DNA of 43,360 nucleotides from Clostridiales bacterium. GTDB lineage: Bacteria; Bacillota; Clostridia; Oscillospirales; Oscillospiraceae. Shown here one piece after another: positions 26,222-34,876 of the stretch; positions within the stretch are counted from its first letter, which is position 1, and each line of letters opens with the position of its first letter. The stretch spans positions 1-43,360 of the forward strand of contig JAAYMC010000055.1 in assembly GCA_012521555.1 (NCBI GenBank). Reading direction: 5' to 3'. The notes below the pieces were generated by a model, which was not told the origin of the DNA, searched no databases, and worked only from the letters and a program-made list of their open reading frames with translations. Made by a program: the position numbers and the translations under genes.

Positions 26222-28153
26222 TTATCCCTGCTTTGGCTGCGCCATGAGGTTGCTGACCCGCTCGGCGAAGGCGGCGGGGTCCTCAGGCGACATGCCCGCA
26301 AGCAGCAGGGACAGGTCGTAGAGCATCTTCACGCGCTCTTCCGCCGCGGACTTGTCCGTCTCGTACGCGTTTTTAAGCGCCTCGAAGACGGGGTGCTCGG
26401 GGTTGAGCTCGAGAACGCGCTGCGCCTTGAACATGGGCAGCAGCTCCCCGTTCTTGCTGCGGCTCTGATAGAACCGCTCCATCTCCAGCGAGACGGGGCC
26501 CTGCGTCGTCAGGCACACGGGGTGGTGGCGGAGCGTCTGCGAGATCTTCGCGGCGACGATTTTATCCCCCAGCGTCTCCTTCACGAAGCCCAGCAGGGCC
26601 TGATTCTTCTCCTGCGCCTCCTCGGCGGCTTTCTTCTCCTCCTCGGAGACGAGGCCGAGATCGTCGCTCGTGACGGAGCGGAACTCCTTCTCCTCGTAGC
26701 GGACGAGGGTTTTCATCACGAACTCGTCGATCTCGTCCGTGAGGAAGAGGATGTCGTACCCCTTTTCGCGGACGGCTTCCGCCTGCGGGAGCTTGGCGAT
26801 ATGCTCGATGTCCTCGCCGCAGGCGTAATAGATGTACTTCTGGGAGTCCGGCATCGCCACAACGTACTCGTGCAGCGTGATGAGCTTTTCGTTCTTGCAC
26901 GAGTAGAACATGAGCAGGTCGGCGAGCGTGTCGCGGCTCACACCGAAGCTGTTGACGATGCCGAACTTAAGCTGCAGGCCGAAGTTTTTGATAAAGCCGC
27001 GGTATTTCTCCGGGTCGTTCTCCTGCATTTTCTTAAGCTCCGAGCGGACGCGCTTTTCAAGGTTCTGTGCGATGACCTTCAGCTGCCGGTCGTGCTGGAG
27101 CATCTCGCGGGAGATGTTGAGGGAGAGGTCCTGCGAGTCGACGACGCCCTTCACAAAGCGGAAGTGCTCGGGGAGCAGGTCCTCGCAGCGCTCCATGATG
27201 AGCACGCCGGAGCTGTACAGCTCAAGGCCGGCCTTGTAGTCGCGGGTGTAGAAATCGTAGGGCGCCGTTTTGGGGATGAAGAGGAGCGCCTTGTAGCTGA
27301 CCGCGCCTTCCGCGGAGACGCGGATGACGGCGACGGGGTCCTCAATGTCGTGGAACTTTTCCTTGTAGAACGCGGCGCACTCCTCGTCGGTCGCCTCGCT
27401 TTTCGTGCGCTGCCAGATGGGGACGCGGCTGTTGACGACCTCCCGCTCGGTGTAGTCCTCCCAGACGAGCTTGGGATTGCCTTTTTCGTCCTTCTCGCCG
27501 CTTTCCACCTGCCGCGTCTTCGTCACGTCCATGTAAATCGGCCAGCGGATGTAGTCGGAGTATTTCTTTATCAGGCTGCGGAGCGTGTACTCGTTGAGGA
27601 AGGTGCTGTAGTCTTCGCCCTCCTCGTCCGGCTTGAGGGTGAGGGTGATTTCCGTGCCGACGGTTTCCTTCTCGCAGGGCGTGATGGTGTACCCGTCCAC
27701 GCCTTCGGAGACCCACATGTTGGCCCCTTCCTCGCCGTATTTGCGGGAGACGACGACGACCTTCGACGCCACCATGAACGCCGAGTAGAAGCCGACGCCG
27801 AACTGCCCGATAATGTCGAGGTCCTCTTTCTTTTCCATCTCCTGCTTAAACTGCAAAGAGCCGCTCCTGGCAATGACGCCGAGGTTCTTGTCCAGCTCCT
27901 CTAACGACATGCCAATGCCGTTGTCGGCGACGGTGAGGGTGCGCTTTTCCCTGTCGACGTAAATGTCGATGCGGAAATCGTCGCGCGTCAGGCCCACTTT
28001 ATCGTCCGTCAGGGAGAGGTAACAGAGCTTGTCGATGGCGTCCGACGCGTTGGAAATCAGCTCCCTGAGGAAAATCTCCTTGTGCGTGTAGATGGAGTTG
28101 ATCATCAGTTCAAGGAGCCGTTTCGACTCGGACTTAAACTGTTTCTTCGCCAT
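26222..28153 (-). CDS. htpG: Chaperone HtpG (Hsp90)
   Basis: This 643-residue cytosolic ATP-dependent chaperone has the GHKL ATPase domain with 'LISNASDAIDK' (Mg/ATP Asn), 'DNGIGM' and 'IGQFGVGFYSAFM'. The middle client-binding domain ('NSRVPIW', 'LFIPKTAPYDFY', 'LNISREMLQ') and a C-terminal dimerisation domain follow. The length fits bacterial HtpG. ATG at 28153 is chosen over a 14-residue extension because GGAGG lies 7 nt before it. A sigma-A-like promoter (28228-28256) sits between mreB and htpG, with a 24-bp palindrome right at the predicted start site. No CIRCE element was found. Confidence 0.97.
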   Translation of the reverse strand: MAKKQFKSESKRLLELMINSIYTHKEIFLRELISNASDAIDKLCYLSLTDDKVGLTRDDFRIDIYVDREKRTLTVADNGIGMSLEELDKNLGVIARSGSLQFKQEMEKKEDLDIIGQFGVGFYSAFMVASKVVVVSRKYGEEGANMWVSEGVDGYTITPCEKETVGTEITLTLKPDEEGEDYSTFLNEYTLRSLIKKYSDYIRWPIYMDVTKTRQVESGEKDEKGNPKLVWEDYTEREVVNSRVPIWQRTKSEATDEECAAFYKEKFHDIEDPVAVIRVSAEGAVSYKALLFIPKTAPYDFYTRDYKAGLELYSSGVLIMERCEDLLPEHFRFVKGVVDSQDLSLNISREMLQHDRQLKVIAQNLEKRVRSELKKMQENDPEKYRGFIKNFGLQLKFGIVNSFGVSRDTLADLLMFYSCKNEKLITLHEYVVAMPDSQKYIYYACGEDIEHIAKLPQAEAVREKGYDILFLTDEIDEFVMKTLVRYEEKEFRSVTSDDLGLVSEEEKKAAEEAQEKNQALLGFVKETLGDKIVAAKISQTLRHHPVCLTTQGPVSLEMERFYQSRSKNGELLPMFKAQRVLELNPEHPVFEALKNAYETDKSAAEERVKMLYDLSLLLAGMSPEDPAAFAERVSNLMAQPKQG

Positions 28154-28193
28154 ACTCAAACCTCCAGTGCGATAGGGTATTGTTTGCCCGCGC

Positions 28194-28221
28194 AAAACCG
28201 GCGAGGAAATTTCCCCGCCGG
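28194..28221 (-). terminator. Palindrome with T-run: mreB terminator or htpG operator/5' hairpin
   Basis: CCGGCGAGGAAA (28198-28209) pairs with TTTCCCCGCCGG (28210-28221) with one G-U wobble. On the minus strand TTTT follows. It lies 42 nt after mreB and exactly at the start site predicted for the htpG promoter. Confidence 0.5.
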
Positions 28222-28227
28222 ATAGAT

Positions 28228-28256
28228 AGAATACGTCAAATTTTAGCAGCTTTCAA
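28228..28256 (-). promoter_or_regulatory. Probable htpG promoter
   Basis: On the minus strand, -35 TTGAAA (28251-28256), a 17-nt spacer and -10 TATTCT (28228-28233). Its start would fall within the palindrome at 28198-28221. Confidence 0.5.
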
Positions 28257-28262
28257 GAGGCG

Positions 28263-29291
28263 TTATGCGCGCAGCTGCTTTCTGCGTGCGAGGTTGAGCG
28301 TCCCCTCGTGCATCTCGCCGATCATGTCGAGCGCTTTCCACACGCCGTACCCGACGCACAGCTCCGCGTCGTCCGCGATGCGGGTGGGGATATTCGTGCG
28401 GCTTTCGATGAGCTTGTCAAAGCCCCACAGGAGGCTGCCGCCGCCCGTGAGCACGATGCCGTTTTGCGAAATGTCGGCCACGAGCTCCGGCGGGGTGTTC
28501 TCGAGCGTGTGGTGGATAATCTCCATGATGCGCTCGGTGACCTCCTCGAAGGCCTCGAGGATTTCCGTCGTGCTGATGGGGACGATTCTCGGCAGGCCCG
28601 TCAGAAGGCAGCGGCCCTTGACGTCCACCGTCGCCGTCTCCGGGCGCGGGAAGACGCAGCCGATGCTCTTTTTCAGCTCCTCGGCGGTGGCCTCCCCGAT
28701 GAGCACGTTGTGCTTGCGACGGATGTATTTGATGATGGCGTCGTCGAACGCTTCGCCGCCGGCCTTGATGGAGTTGGACTCCACCACGCCGCCGAGGGAG
28801 AGGACGGCGACGTCCGTCGTGCCGCCGCCGATGTCGACGACGAGGTGCCCGTCCGCCTTTGAGATGTCGAGCCCGGCGCCGATGGCCGCGGCAAGGGGCG
28901 CTTCCATGAGGTAGACCTTCCTCGCGCCGGCCTCGATGCCGGCGTCGATGACGGCGCGCTCCTCCACCTCCGTGATGCCGGAGGAGACGGTGATGAGGAT
29001 GCGCGGCTTAAACAGGGAGAAGTTGATGGCCTTGCGCACCAGCTCCCTGAGCATGCGCTCGGTCATATCGTAGTCGGAGATGGCGCCGCCGCGCAGCGGG
29101 CGGATGGCCACGATGTTGCCCGGCGTCCTCCCGAGCATGCGCTGCGCCGCCATGCCCACGTTGAGCAGGCGGCCGGTGTTCTTGTCCATGGCCACAACGG
29201 TCGGCTCGCGAAGGATGATGCCTTTCGCCTTTGTGGCGACGATCACGGACGTGGTGCCGAGATCGATTCCGATGTCAGTGTCAAAAATCAT
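28263..29291 (-). CDS. mreB: Rod-shape actin homologue MreB (MreB/Mbl type)
   Basis: This 342-residue bacterial actin polymerises along the membrane and directs lateral cell-wall synthesis. It has the phosphate-1 motif 'DIGIDLGTTSVIV', 'VDIGGGTTDVAVLSLGG' (phosphate-2), the connecting 'ISDYDMTERMLREL' and the adenosine motif 'IVLTGGGSLLWGFDKLI'. mreC and mreD are not adjacent, which fits a second MreB/Mbl-type copy. ATG at 29291 follows GGGGGG at about 5 nt. A promoter candidate lies 80 nt upstream, so it may be transcribed separately from comF. Confidence 0.95.
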   Translation of the reverse strand: MIFDTDIGIDLGTTSVIVATKAKGIILREPTVVAMDKNTGRLLNVGMAAQRMLGRTPGNIVAIRPLRGGAISDYDMTERMLRELVRKAINFSLFKPRILITVSSGITEVEERAVIDAGIEAGARKVYLMEAPLAAAIGAGLDISKADGHLVVDIGGGTTDVAVLSLGGVVESNSIKAGGEAFDDAIIKYIRRKHNVLIGEATAEELKKSIGCVFPRPETATVDVKGRCLLTGLPRIVPISTTEILEAFEEVTERIMEIIHHTLENTPPELVADISQNGIVLTGGGSLLWGFDKLIESRTNIPTRIADDAELCVGYGVWKALDMIGEMHEGTLNLARRKQLRA

Positions 29292-29369
29292 GTGTTCCCC
29301 CCAAAGGCAAGATGCCGGGCAGCTTTCGTACGGTCAAAAGATATAGTATATGCGGAAGGGTCCAAAAAG

Positions 29370-29398
29370 ATTATAGACGAAGCGGGCGCATCCAAAAC
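29370..29398 (-). promoter_or_regulatory. Probable mreB promoter
   Basis: On the minus strand, perfect -10 TATAAT (29370-29375) with a weak -35 GTTTTG (29393-29398) at 17 nt. Confidence 0.4.
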
Positions 29399-29414
29399 AG
29401 TATCGCGCGTTTTT

Positions 29415-30068
29415 CTAGTCGGAGCGCGCGAGCGTCGCGCAGGCGACGGACTCGGCCCCCGCCATCAGGAGCGTGCGCGCGCACTCGGAGAGCGTGGCGC
29501 CCGTTGTGATGATGTCGTCGATGAGCAGAATGCGCTTGTCGGCGATAAGGTCGGGGTCCGTGACCTCGAAGACGCCGCTGACATTGGCGCGGCGCGCCTC
29601 CCGGCCGCCAAGGGACGACTGCGCCTGAACGTGCCGCGCTTTCACGAGGGTCTCCACGGCCACGTCGGACAGACACAGGGCCGTCGCCATCGCCAGGAGC
29701 ATGGCCTGGTCGTAGCCGCGGTCGTGCCGGCGGCGCTTGCTCAGCGGCACCCATGTGATGAGGTCATACTGGCCGGAAAGGTGCTCACGGATGCAGTTGG
29801 CGAGCATGCGGCCGTACACCTCGGCATAGTGCGAGGCGCCGCCAAACTTATAGCGCAGGATGGAGCGGCGGACGTGACCGTCGTATTTTAAGGGCGAGAC
29901 GCAGACGGTGAAATAATCGCCGGTCGCGCGCGCCGCCGCGCCGCGAAGGTACGGGAGCTTTTCCGCGCAGGCGCGGCAGAGCCCCTCGGATTTCTTGCCG
30001 ATGAGGCCGCCGCAAAAGACGCATTTCGGCGGGAAGAGAAGGTCCAGCACGACGGAAAACAGGCCCAT
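29415..30068 (-). CDS. comF: ComF-family phosphoribosyltransferase-like protein
   Basis: This 217-residue protein starts with a zinc ribbon (C16-x2-C19 ... 'LCRACAEK'), followed by a PRTase-like fold with 'WVPLSKRRRHDRGYDQA' and the PRPP-binding loop 'ILLIDDIITTGATL'. ComFC proteins are needed for uptake or processing of transforming DNA in competent bacteria, though many non-competent species carry them. ATG at 30068 is chosen because AGGAGGGG lies about 8 nt upstream; the longer frame adds only 10 residues. The recD2 stop lies 39 nt upstream, so they are co-transcribed. Confidence 0.9.
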   Translation of the reverse strand: MGLFSVVLDLLFPPKCVFCGGLIGKKSEGLCRACAEKLPYLRGAAARATGDYFTVCVSPLKYDGHVRRSILRYKFGGASHYAEVYGRMLANCIREHLSGQYDLITWVPLSKRRRHDRGYDQAMLLAMATALCLSDVAVETLVKARHVQAQSSLGGREARRANVSGVFEVTDPDLIADKRILLIDDIITTGATLSECARTLLMAGAESVACATLARSD

Positions 30069-30107
30069 GCGAAAACCCCTCCTGCATGCAGTATGCACTT
30101 GTCCTGC

Positions 30108-32309
30108 TTAATCGGCCAGACGCGCGCGCAGTCCGCTGTAACGCCGCAGGCGCCTGTCGTTTTCCACCATGGTCTCCACAACGCCACGGTCGCCGACGAT
30201 GATGAGCAGCTCCCGCGCCCGCGTGATGGCGGTGTACAGCACGCTGCGCACGAGCAGCTGGCGCGGGCCGCCCGCGGCGGCCAATATCACGGCCTTGTAC
30301 TCGCTGCCCTGCGCCTTGTGGACGGTCAGCGCCCACGCCGGCTCCAGTTCGGACAGCTGCTCGAAGAGATAGGTGACGAGCTTGTCGTCAAAATCGACGG
30401 TGACCGTCTCTCTTGTAAAATCGACTTCCCGGATGGTGCCGATGTCGCCGTTGAATATGCCCGTGCCGGAGATAAGCCCGTCGGCGCTTTTCCACATTAT
30501 ATCATAGTTGTTGCGGATTTGCATAACCTTGTCCCCCTCGCGGAAGACCGTCCCGGCGTAGAGCTTTTCGCGCTTGCCGGGCGCGGGCGGGTTGAGCGCC
30601 GCCTGCAGCCGGGCGTTAAGGCTCCTTGTCCCGGCCGGGCCTTTGCGCGTGGGGGAGAGGACCTGAATCTGGGCGGGGTCGAGCCCTAAGTTTTTCGGCA
30701 GGCGCTCGGCGCACAGCTGCACAATCGTCTCCGCCGCGCTCTCCGGTGTGGGGCGCTTTAAAAAGAAGAAGTCGCCGGATGTGTCGGACAGGTCGGGGAC
30801 TTTGCCGCCGTTTATAAGGTGCGCGTTGCGGACGATGGCGCTTGCGCTGGCCTGGCGGAAAACCTCCGTGAGCACCACGGCGGGGACGAGCCCGCTGCGG
30901 ATGATGTCGGAAAACACGTTCCCGGGGCCGACGGACGGGAGCTGGTCGACGTCCCCGACGAGGACGAGGCGGCAGCCCGGCGGCATGGCCTCCAGGAGCG
31001 CGCGCATGAGGAGGATGTCCACCATCGACGCCTCGTCCACGATGACGGCGTCGGCCCTTAAGGGGTTTTCCTCACAGTACTCAAACACGAGCTTTTCGCC
31101 TTCGCCGATGCCGGCGCCGAGCATCCGGTGGATGGTGGCGGCGTTGCGGCCGGTGAGGTCACCCAGGCGCTTGGCGGCGCGGCCCGTCGGCGCGCACAGG
31201 GCCGTTTTCAGCCCCAGGCGGTCGAACAGGGCGAGGATGCCGCGCACGGAGGTGGTCTTTCCCGTGCCGGGGCCTCCGGTGAGCACCATCACGCGGCTTC
31301 GGGCGGCAAGCTCCACGGCCTTTTTCTGCTGCTCGGCGTAGGTGATGCCCTGCTCCCTCTCGACGGCGCGCACGAGGGCGGCGATGTCTTCGCCGTGGGG
31401 CGGCGGGGTACCGACCATTCTTCGCAGGCGCGCGGCGACGGCGCGCTCGGCCTCGTACAATGCCTCGAGGTAGCATGCGTCCTGCCCGGCGATATTTTCC
31501 CTGACGACGGCGCCCTCCTCGATGAGCGCGTCGAGCGCTTCGGAGACCGTCTCGGGCGGGACGCTGATCAGCTGCGCCGTGGCGTCCACGAGCTTATCGT
31601 AGGGCAGGAAGGTGTGCCCGTTATTTAAGTTGTATTCCATTTCATAGAGCACCGCCGACTGGACGCGCTCGGGGCAGTCGCTTTCAAACCCGAGGGAGAG
31701 GGCGATGCCGTCCGCCTCGAAGAAGTCCGCGCCGAAAAACTCCTGCGTCATGACGTAGGGGTTGTCGCGGACGGCGTCGAGGGCCTCTTCGCCGTAGACC
31801 TTAAACAGGCGCACGGCCACGACGGGGCGCACGCCGTACGGCGAGAGAAATTCCATCAGCCGCCGCAGGCCCGACTGGCGGCGAAACGCGAGGCCGACTT
31901 CCATCGCGCTGCGCAAGGAAAAGCCGCGGATCTGGGCGAGCTTTTCCGGCTCGTTTTCGATGATCTCAAGGGCCCTGTCGCCGAATCTTGCCACGATATC
32001 CCGCGCTTTGGCCGGCCCGATGTTCTTGATGACGCCGGAGGAGAGGTAGGCGTAAATCGCGTCGGCGCCGGACGGCATGCGCCGCTCGGCGGCTTCCACT
32101 TTAAACTGCTCCCCGTAGGAGGGATGGGTTGTCCACGAGCCGGTGAGGATAAGCTGCTCCCCGGGCGAGACGCCGGGCAGGGTGCCCACGGCCGTTTTGA
32201 TGCCCTCGTCCGTGTCGAGGCGCAAAACGGTGTAGCCGTTGTCGGGGTTCTGGTAGACGATGGCCGTCACCGTTCCGGAGATTTGTATGGAGCGGTCTGA
32301 TTCCTGCAA
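30108..32309 (-). CDS. recD2: ATP-dependent DNA helicase RecD2
   Basis: This 733-residue RecD2-type 5'-3' superfamily 1B helicase is found in bacteria without (or besides) RecBCD. The N-terminal OB-like segment starts with 'ISGTVTAIVYQNPDNGYTV'. Helix-hairpin-helix elements follow ('GVIKNIGPAKARDIV', 'IRGFSL'). Helicase motifs are Walker A 'LTGGPGTGKTTSV', motif II 'VIVDEASMVD', 'LVGDVDQLPSVGPGNV', and 'ALTVHKAQGSEY' near the end. It is involved in DNA repair or replication-fork maintenance. The start is TTG at 32309, with GGAGGG 6 nt upstream. It follows cinA after 31 nt. Confidence 0.95.
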   Translation of the reverse strand: MQESDRSIQISGTVTAIVYQNPDNGYTVLRLDTDEGIKTAVGTLPGVSPGEQLILTGSWTTHPSYGEQFKVEAAERRMPSGADAIYAYLSSGVIKNIGPAKARDIVARFGDRALEIIENEPEKLAQIRGFSLRSAMEVGLAFRRQSGLRRLMEFLSPYGVRPVVAVRLFKVYGEEALDAVRDNPYVMTQEFFGADFFEADGIALSLGFESDCPERVQSAVLYEMEYNLNNGHTFLPYDKLVDATAQLISVPPETVSEALDALIEEGAVVRENIAGQDACYLEALYEAERAVAARLRRMVGTPPPHGEDIAALVRAVEREQGITYAEQQKKAVELAARSRVMVLTGGPGTGKTTSVRGILALFDRLGLKTALCAPTGRAAKRLGDLTGRNAATIHRMLGAGIGEGEKLVFEYCEENPLRADAVIVDEASMVDILLMRALLEAMPPGCRLVLVGDVDQLPSVGPGNVFSDIIRSGLVPAVVLTEVFRQASASAIVRNAHLINGGKVPDLSDTSGDFFFLKRPTPESAAETIVQLCAERLPKNLGLDPAQIQVLSPTRKGPAGTRSLNARLQAALNPPAPGKREKLYAGTVFREGDKVMQIRNNYDIMWKSADGLISGTGIFNGDIGTIREVDFTRETVTVDFDDKLVTYLFEQLSELEPAWALTVHKAQGSEYKAVILAAAGGPRQLLVRSVLYTAITRARELLIIVGDRGVVETMVENDRRLRRYSGLRARLAD

Positions 32310-32340
32310 GACGCACCCTCCGTTGTCAATCTAAAGCCGT

Positions 32341-33594
32341 TTAGACGGGCCGCCCCGTGAGATACCGGCGGAGCATGTCGAGGGCGGTGCTGGCCGCAAA
32401 TTCCCGCACGCGGGCGCGGTCCGTAAAGTGAAGCGGCTCGCGGCAAAACAGCTTGTCCCCCGCCGAGAGGGCGACGAAAACCGTCCCCGGCGCGGTGCCG
32501 TCCTCGTCCGGGTCAGGCCCCGCGACGCCGGTGATGCCGATGCCGAAGTCGGCGCCGAAAAGCGCGCGGGCGCGGCGGGCCATCGCCTCCGCGACGGCGC
32601 GGCTGGCGACGGGGTTGTTTTTCAAAACGTCCTCGGAAACGCCGAGGACGGAAACTTTCGTCCGTGTGGCGTACGCCGTGACGCCGCCGAGGAAGGCGGC
32701 CGACGAGCCGGGCAGGTCGGTCAGGCGCTTGGACAGCAGGCCGCCCGTGCACGACTCGGCGACGGCGACCGTCTTCTTCTGCTCGCGCAGGTGGGAAAGC
32801 ACGGTGTTTTCAAGGGAGCCTGTGTCGATGCCGTAGATATAGTCGCCGAGGACGGCGCGCACCTTCTCCAGCGCCGGCGCCATCATCGCCTCGGCCTCCT
32901 CCTGCGAGCGCGCCTTGGCCGTCAGGCGCAGCAGCACCTCGCCGTCCTTCGCGTACGGGGCGAGGGTGGGGTTTGTCATCTCCATCATCAGGTCCCGCAG
33001 TCTCGCCTCGACGGAGCTTTCCCCCATGCCGAACACGTGGATGTTGTGGGTGTAAAGCTGCGAGTCGGACAGGGCGGCAAGGTACGGGATGGCCCCCGTT
33101 TTGAGCATGGCGCGGCACTCGCGCGGCGGGCCGGGGAGCATGATGACGTGCTTGCCGCCGGACTCGAAGGCGCAGCCGGGGGCCGTGCCGCACGAATTTT
33201 CCAGGACGACGCACCCCTCCGGCAGCCACGCCTGCTGGAGGTTGTTGTCCGTCATTTCCATGTTATTGAGCCGCTCTTTGAAATAGCGGCGGATGCGCTT
33301 GGCCTCCTCCTCGTGGAAGACGAGGGGCTTGCCGAAGACTTCGGCGAGCGTCTGCTTGGTGAGGTCGTCGTAGGTGGGGCCGAGGCCGCCGGTTGTGATG
33401 ATGATGTCCGCGCGGGAGCGGGCGATTTCCACCGCCTGGCGCAGCCGCTGGGGATTGTCGCCCACGACCGTGTGGAAATAGACGTTGATGCCGAGGGCGG
33501 AGAGCGCCTGCGAGACGTCCTGCGCGTCCGTGTTGCAGATGTTGCCGAGCAAAATCTCCGTCCCGACGCCGATAATTTCTGCCGTATACGCCAT
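32341..33594 (-). CDS. cinA: CinA-family protein (competence/damage-inducible; NMN deamidase plus pyrophosphatase domains)
   Basis: This 417-residue protein has the N-terminal MoCF-like nucleotide-binding domain ('VGTEILLGNICNTDAQ', 'ITTGGLGPTYDDLT', 'LPGPPRECRAML') and the C-terminal CinA domain ('VAVAESCTGGLLSKRLTD', 'GITGVAGPDPD', 'VFVAL'). CinA enzymes hydrolyse ADP-ribose and deamidate NMN for NAD recycling. In streptococci cinA lies next to recA and is competence-induced. Ser and Lys of the deamidase site ('ESCTGG', 'RTKVSVLGV') are kept. ATG at 33594 has GGACGG 9 nt upstream, a moderate site. It lies 78 nt after thiI in the minus-strand block. Confidence 0.95.
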   Translation of the reverse strand: MAYTAEIIGVGTEILLGNICNTDAQDVSQALSALGINVYFHTVVGDNPQRLRQAVEIARSRADIIITTGGLGPTYDDLTKQTLAEVFGKPLVFHEEEAKRIRRYFKERLNNMEMTDNNLQQAWLPEGCVVLENSCGTAPGCAFESGGKHVIMLPGPPRECRAMLKTGAIPYLAALSDSQLYTHNIHVFGMGESSVEARLRDLMMEMTNPTLAPYAKDGEVLLRLTAKARSQEEAEAMMAPALEKVRAVLGDYIYGIDTGSLENTVLSHLREQKKTVAVAESCTGGLLSKRLTDLPGSSAAFLGGVTAYATRTKVSVLGVSEDVLKNNPVASRAVAEAMARRARALFGADFGIGITGVAGPDPDEDGTAPGTVFVALSAGDKLFCREPLHFTDRARVREFAASTALDMLRRYLTGRPV

Positions 33595-33672
33595 AATGAC
33601 ACCGTCCGATATAGTGAGGTTATTACCCCATTTTACGCCGCAAAAATTGACGCGTCAATGCGGAAAGGCGCG

Positions 33673-34854
33673 CTAAAACGGCAAAACGGGAGCCGGGATG
33701 CGCTCGATGCCGGCGAAGGCCTCGTCGACGAGGGCGGGGATGTCGAGCTTCGCTTCCGCCTCCAAAACCGCCTCCAGCTTCGGCTTCGTCTTGGGGCGGC
33801 GCGGCGTAAAGACGGTGCAGCAGTCCTCGTAGGGGAGGATGGAGGTGTCAAACGTGTCGATTCTGCGGGCGACGTCCACAATCTCGCGCTTGTCATACGT
33901 GATGACGGGGCGCAAAATCGGGATACCGACGCACTCTTCCGTGACGGCGAGCGCCTCGAGGGTCTGGCTGGCCACCTGGCCGAGGTTTTCGCCCGTGACG
34001 ATGGCGCCGCAGCCGTTTGAGCGCGCGATTTTCTCTGCGATGCGCATCATAAACCGGCGCATGAGAATTGTCAGCAGCTCCTCCGGGCACTTGTCCCGCA
34101 GCTCCTCCTGAATGCGCGTAAAGGGGACGACTTCGACGCGCATGTCGCCGCAGTAGCGGGCGAGGATGCGCGCAAGGTCTATGACCTTCTGCTTGGCCTG
34201 TTCGGAGGTGTAGGGGAAGGAGAAAAAGTGCACGGGGATGATGTTCAGGCCCCGCCTTGCGGCAAGGTATGTGGCGACGGGGCTGTCAATCCCGCCGGAA
34301 AGCAGCGACACGGCGCGCCCGCCCACGCCGAGGGGCAGGCCGCCGGCGCCCGGCTCGGCGGTGCCGTGGACGTAGGCCGAGTAGTCGCGCACTTCGATGT
34401 TGACGACAAGCTCCGGGTTGTGCACGTCCACCTTGACGTGCGGGAACGCGTCGGCAAGGAGCCCGCCGACGTACTGGGACAGCTCGATGCTCGTCATGGG
34501 GAAGCGCTTGTCCGCCCGCTTCGTCTCGACCTTGAACGAGCGGGCGCGGCTGATGGCGTCCCCGAGGTAGTTTTTCGCCATCTCGAAGATGGCGTCCTTA
34601 TCCTTTTCGCAGGCCGCCGCGCGGGAGACGGAGACGACGCCGAAAACGGTCTTGACGGCCCTGTGCGCCCCGTCCATGTCGCAATCGTCGCTTGCCGGCT
34701 CGACGTAGAGCGTCGACTGCACGGCGTAGATGTTAAACGTCCCGAAGGGGCGCAGGCGTTTTTCGACGTTGGCCATGAGCTTGATTTCAAACTGGCGGCG
34801 GTTGAGCCCTTTTAAGACGATTTCGCCTTGCTTGAGTAAGAGAATGTCTTTCAC
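33673..34854 (-). CDS. thiI: tRNA sulfurtransferase ThiI
   Basis: This 393-residue protein installs 4-thiouridine at tRNA position 8 and can supply sulfur for thiamine. It has the N-terminal ferredoxin-like and THUMP domains and the PP-loop 'LLSGGIDSPVATYLAARRG', which adenylates the uridine. The 'DCCTVFTP' segment follows. The C-terminal rhodanese domain of enteric ThiI is absent, as usual in Bacillota. A cysteine desulfurase partner is not adjacent. GTG at 34854 is chosen (AAGGA 10 nt upstream, family-typical 'KDILLLKQGEIVLKG'). A TTG at 34860 is nearly as good. It starts 22 nt after comM. Confidence 0.95.
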   Translation of the reverse strand: MKDILLLKQGEIVLKGLNRRQFEIKLMANVEKRLRPFGTFNIYAVQSTLYVEPASDDCDMDGAHRAVKTVFGVVSVSRAAACEKDKDAIFEMAKNYLGDAISRARSFKVETKRADKRFPMTSIELSQYVGGLLADAFPHVKVDVHNPELVVNIEVRDYSAYVHGTAEPGAGGLPLGVGGRAVSLLSGGIDSPVATYLAARRGLNIIPVHFFSFPYTSEQAKQKVIDLARILARYCGDMRVEVVPFTRIQEELRDKCPEELLTILMRRFMMRIAEKIARSNGCGAIVTGENLGQVASQTLEALAVTEECVGIPILRPVITYDKREIVDVARRIDTFDTSILPYEDCCTVFTPRRPKTKPKLEAVLEAEAKLDIPALVDEAFAGIERIPAPVLPF

Positions 34855-34876
34855 GTTCAATTCGTCCTTGCTTAGT

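Noticed and set aside
28154..28262. CIRCE heat-shock operator upstream of htpG
   Set aside because: The TTAGCACTC-N9-GAGTGCTAA pattern is absent; the palindrome there is unrelated.
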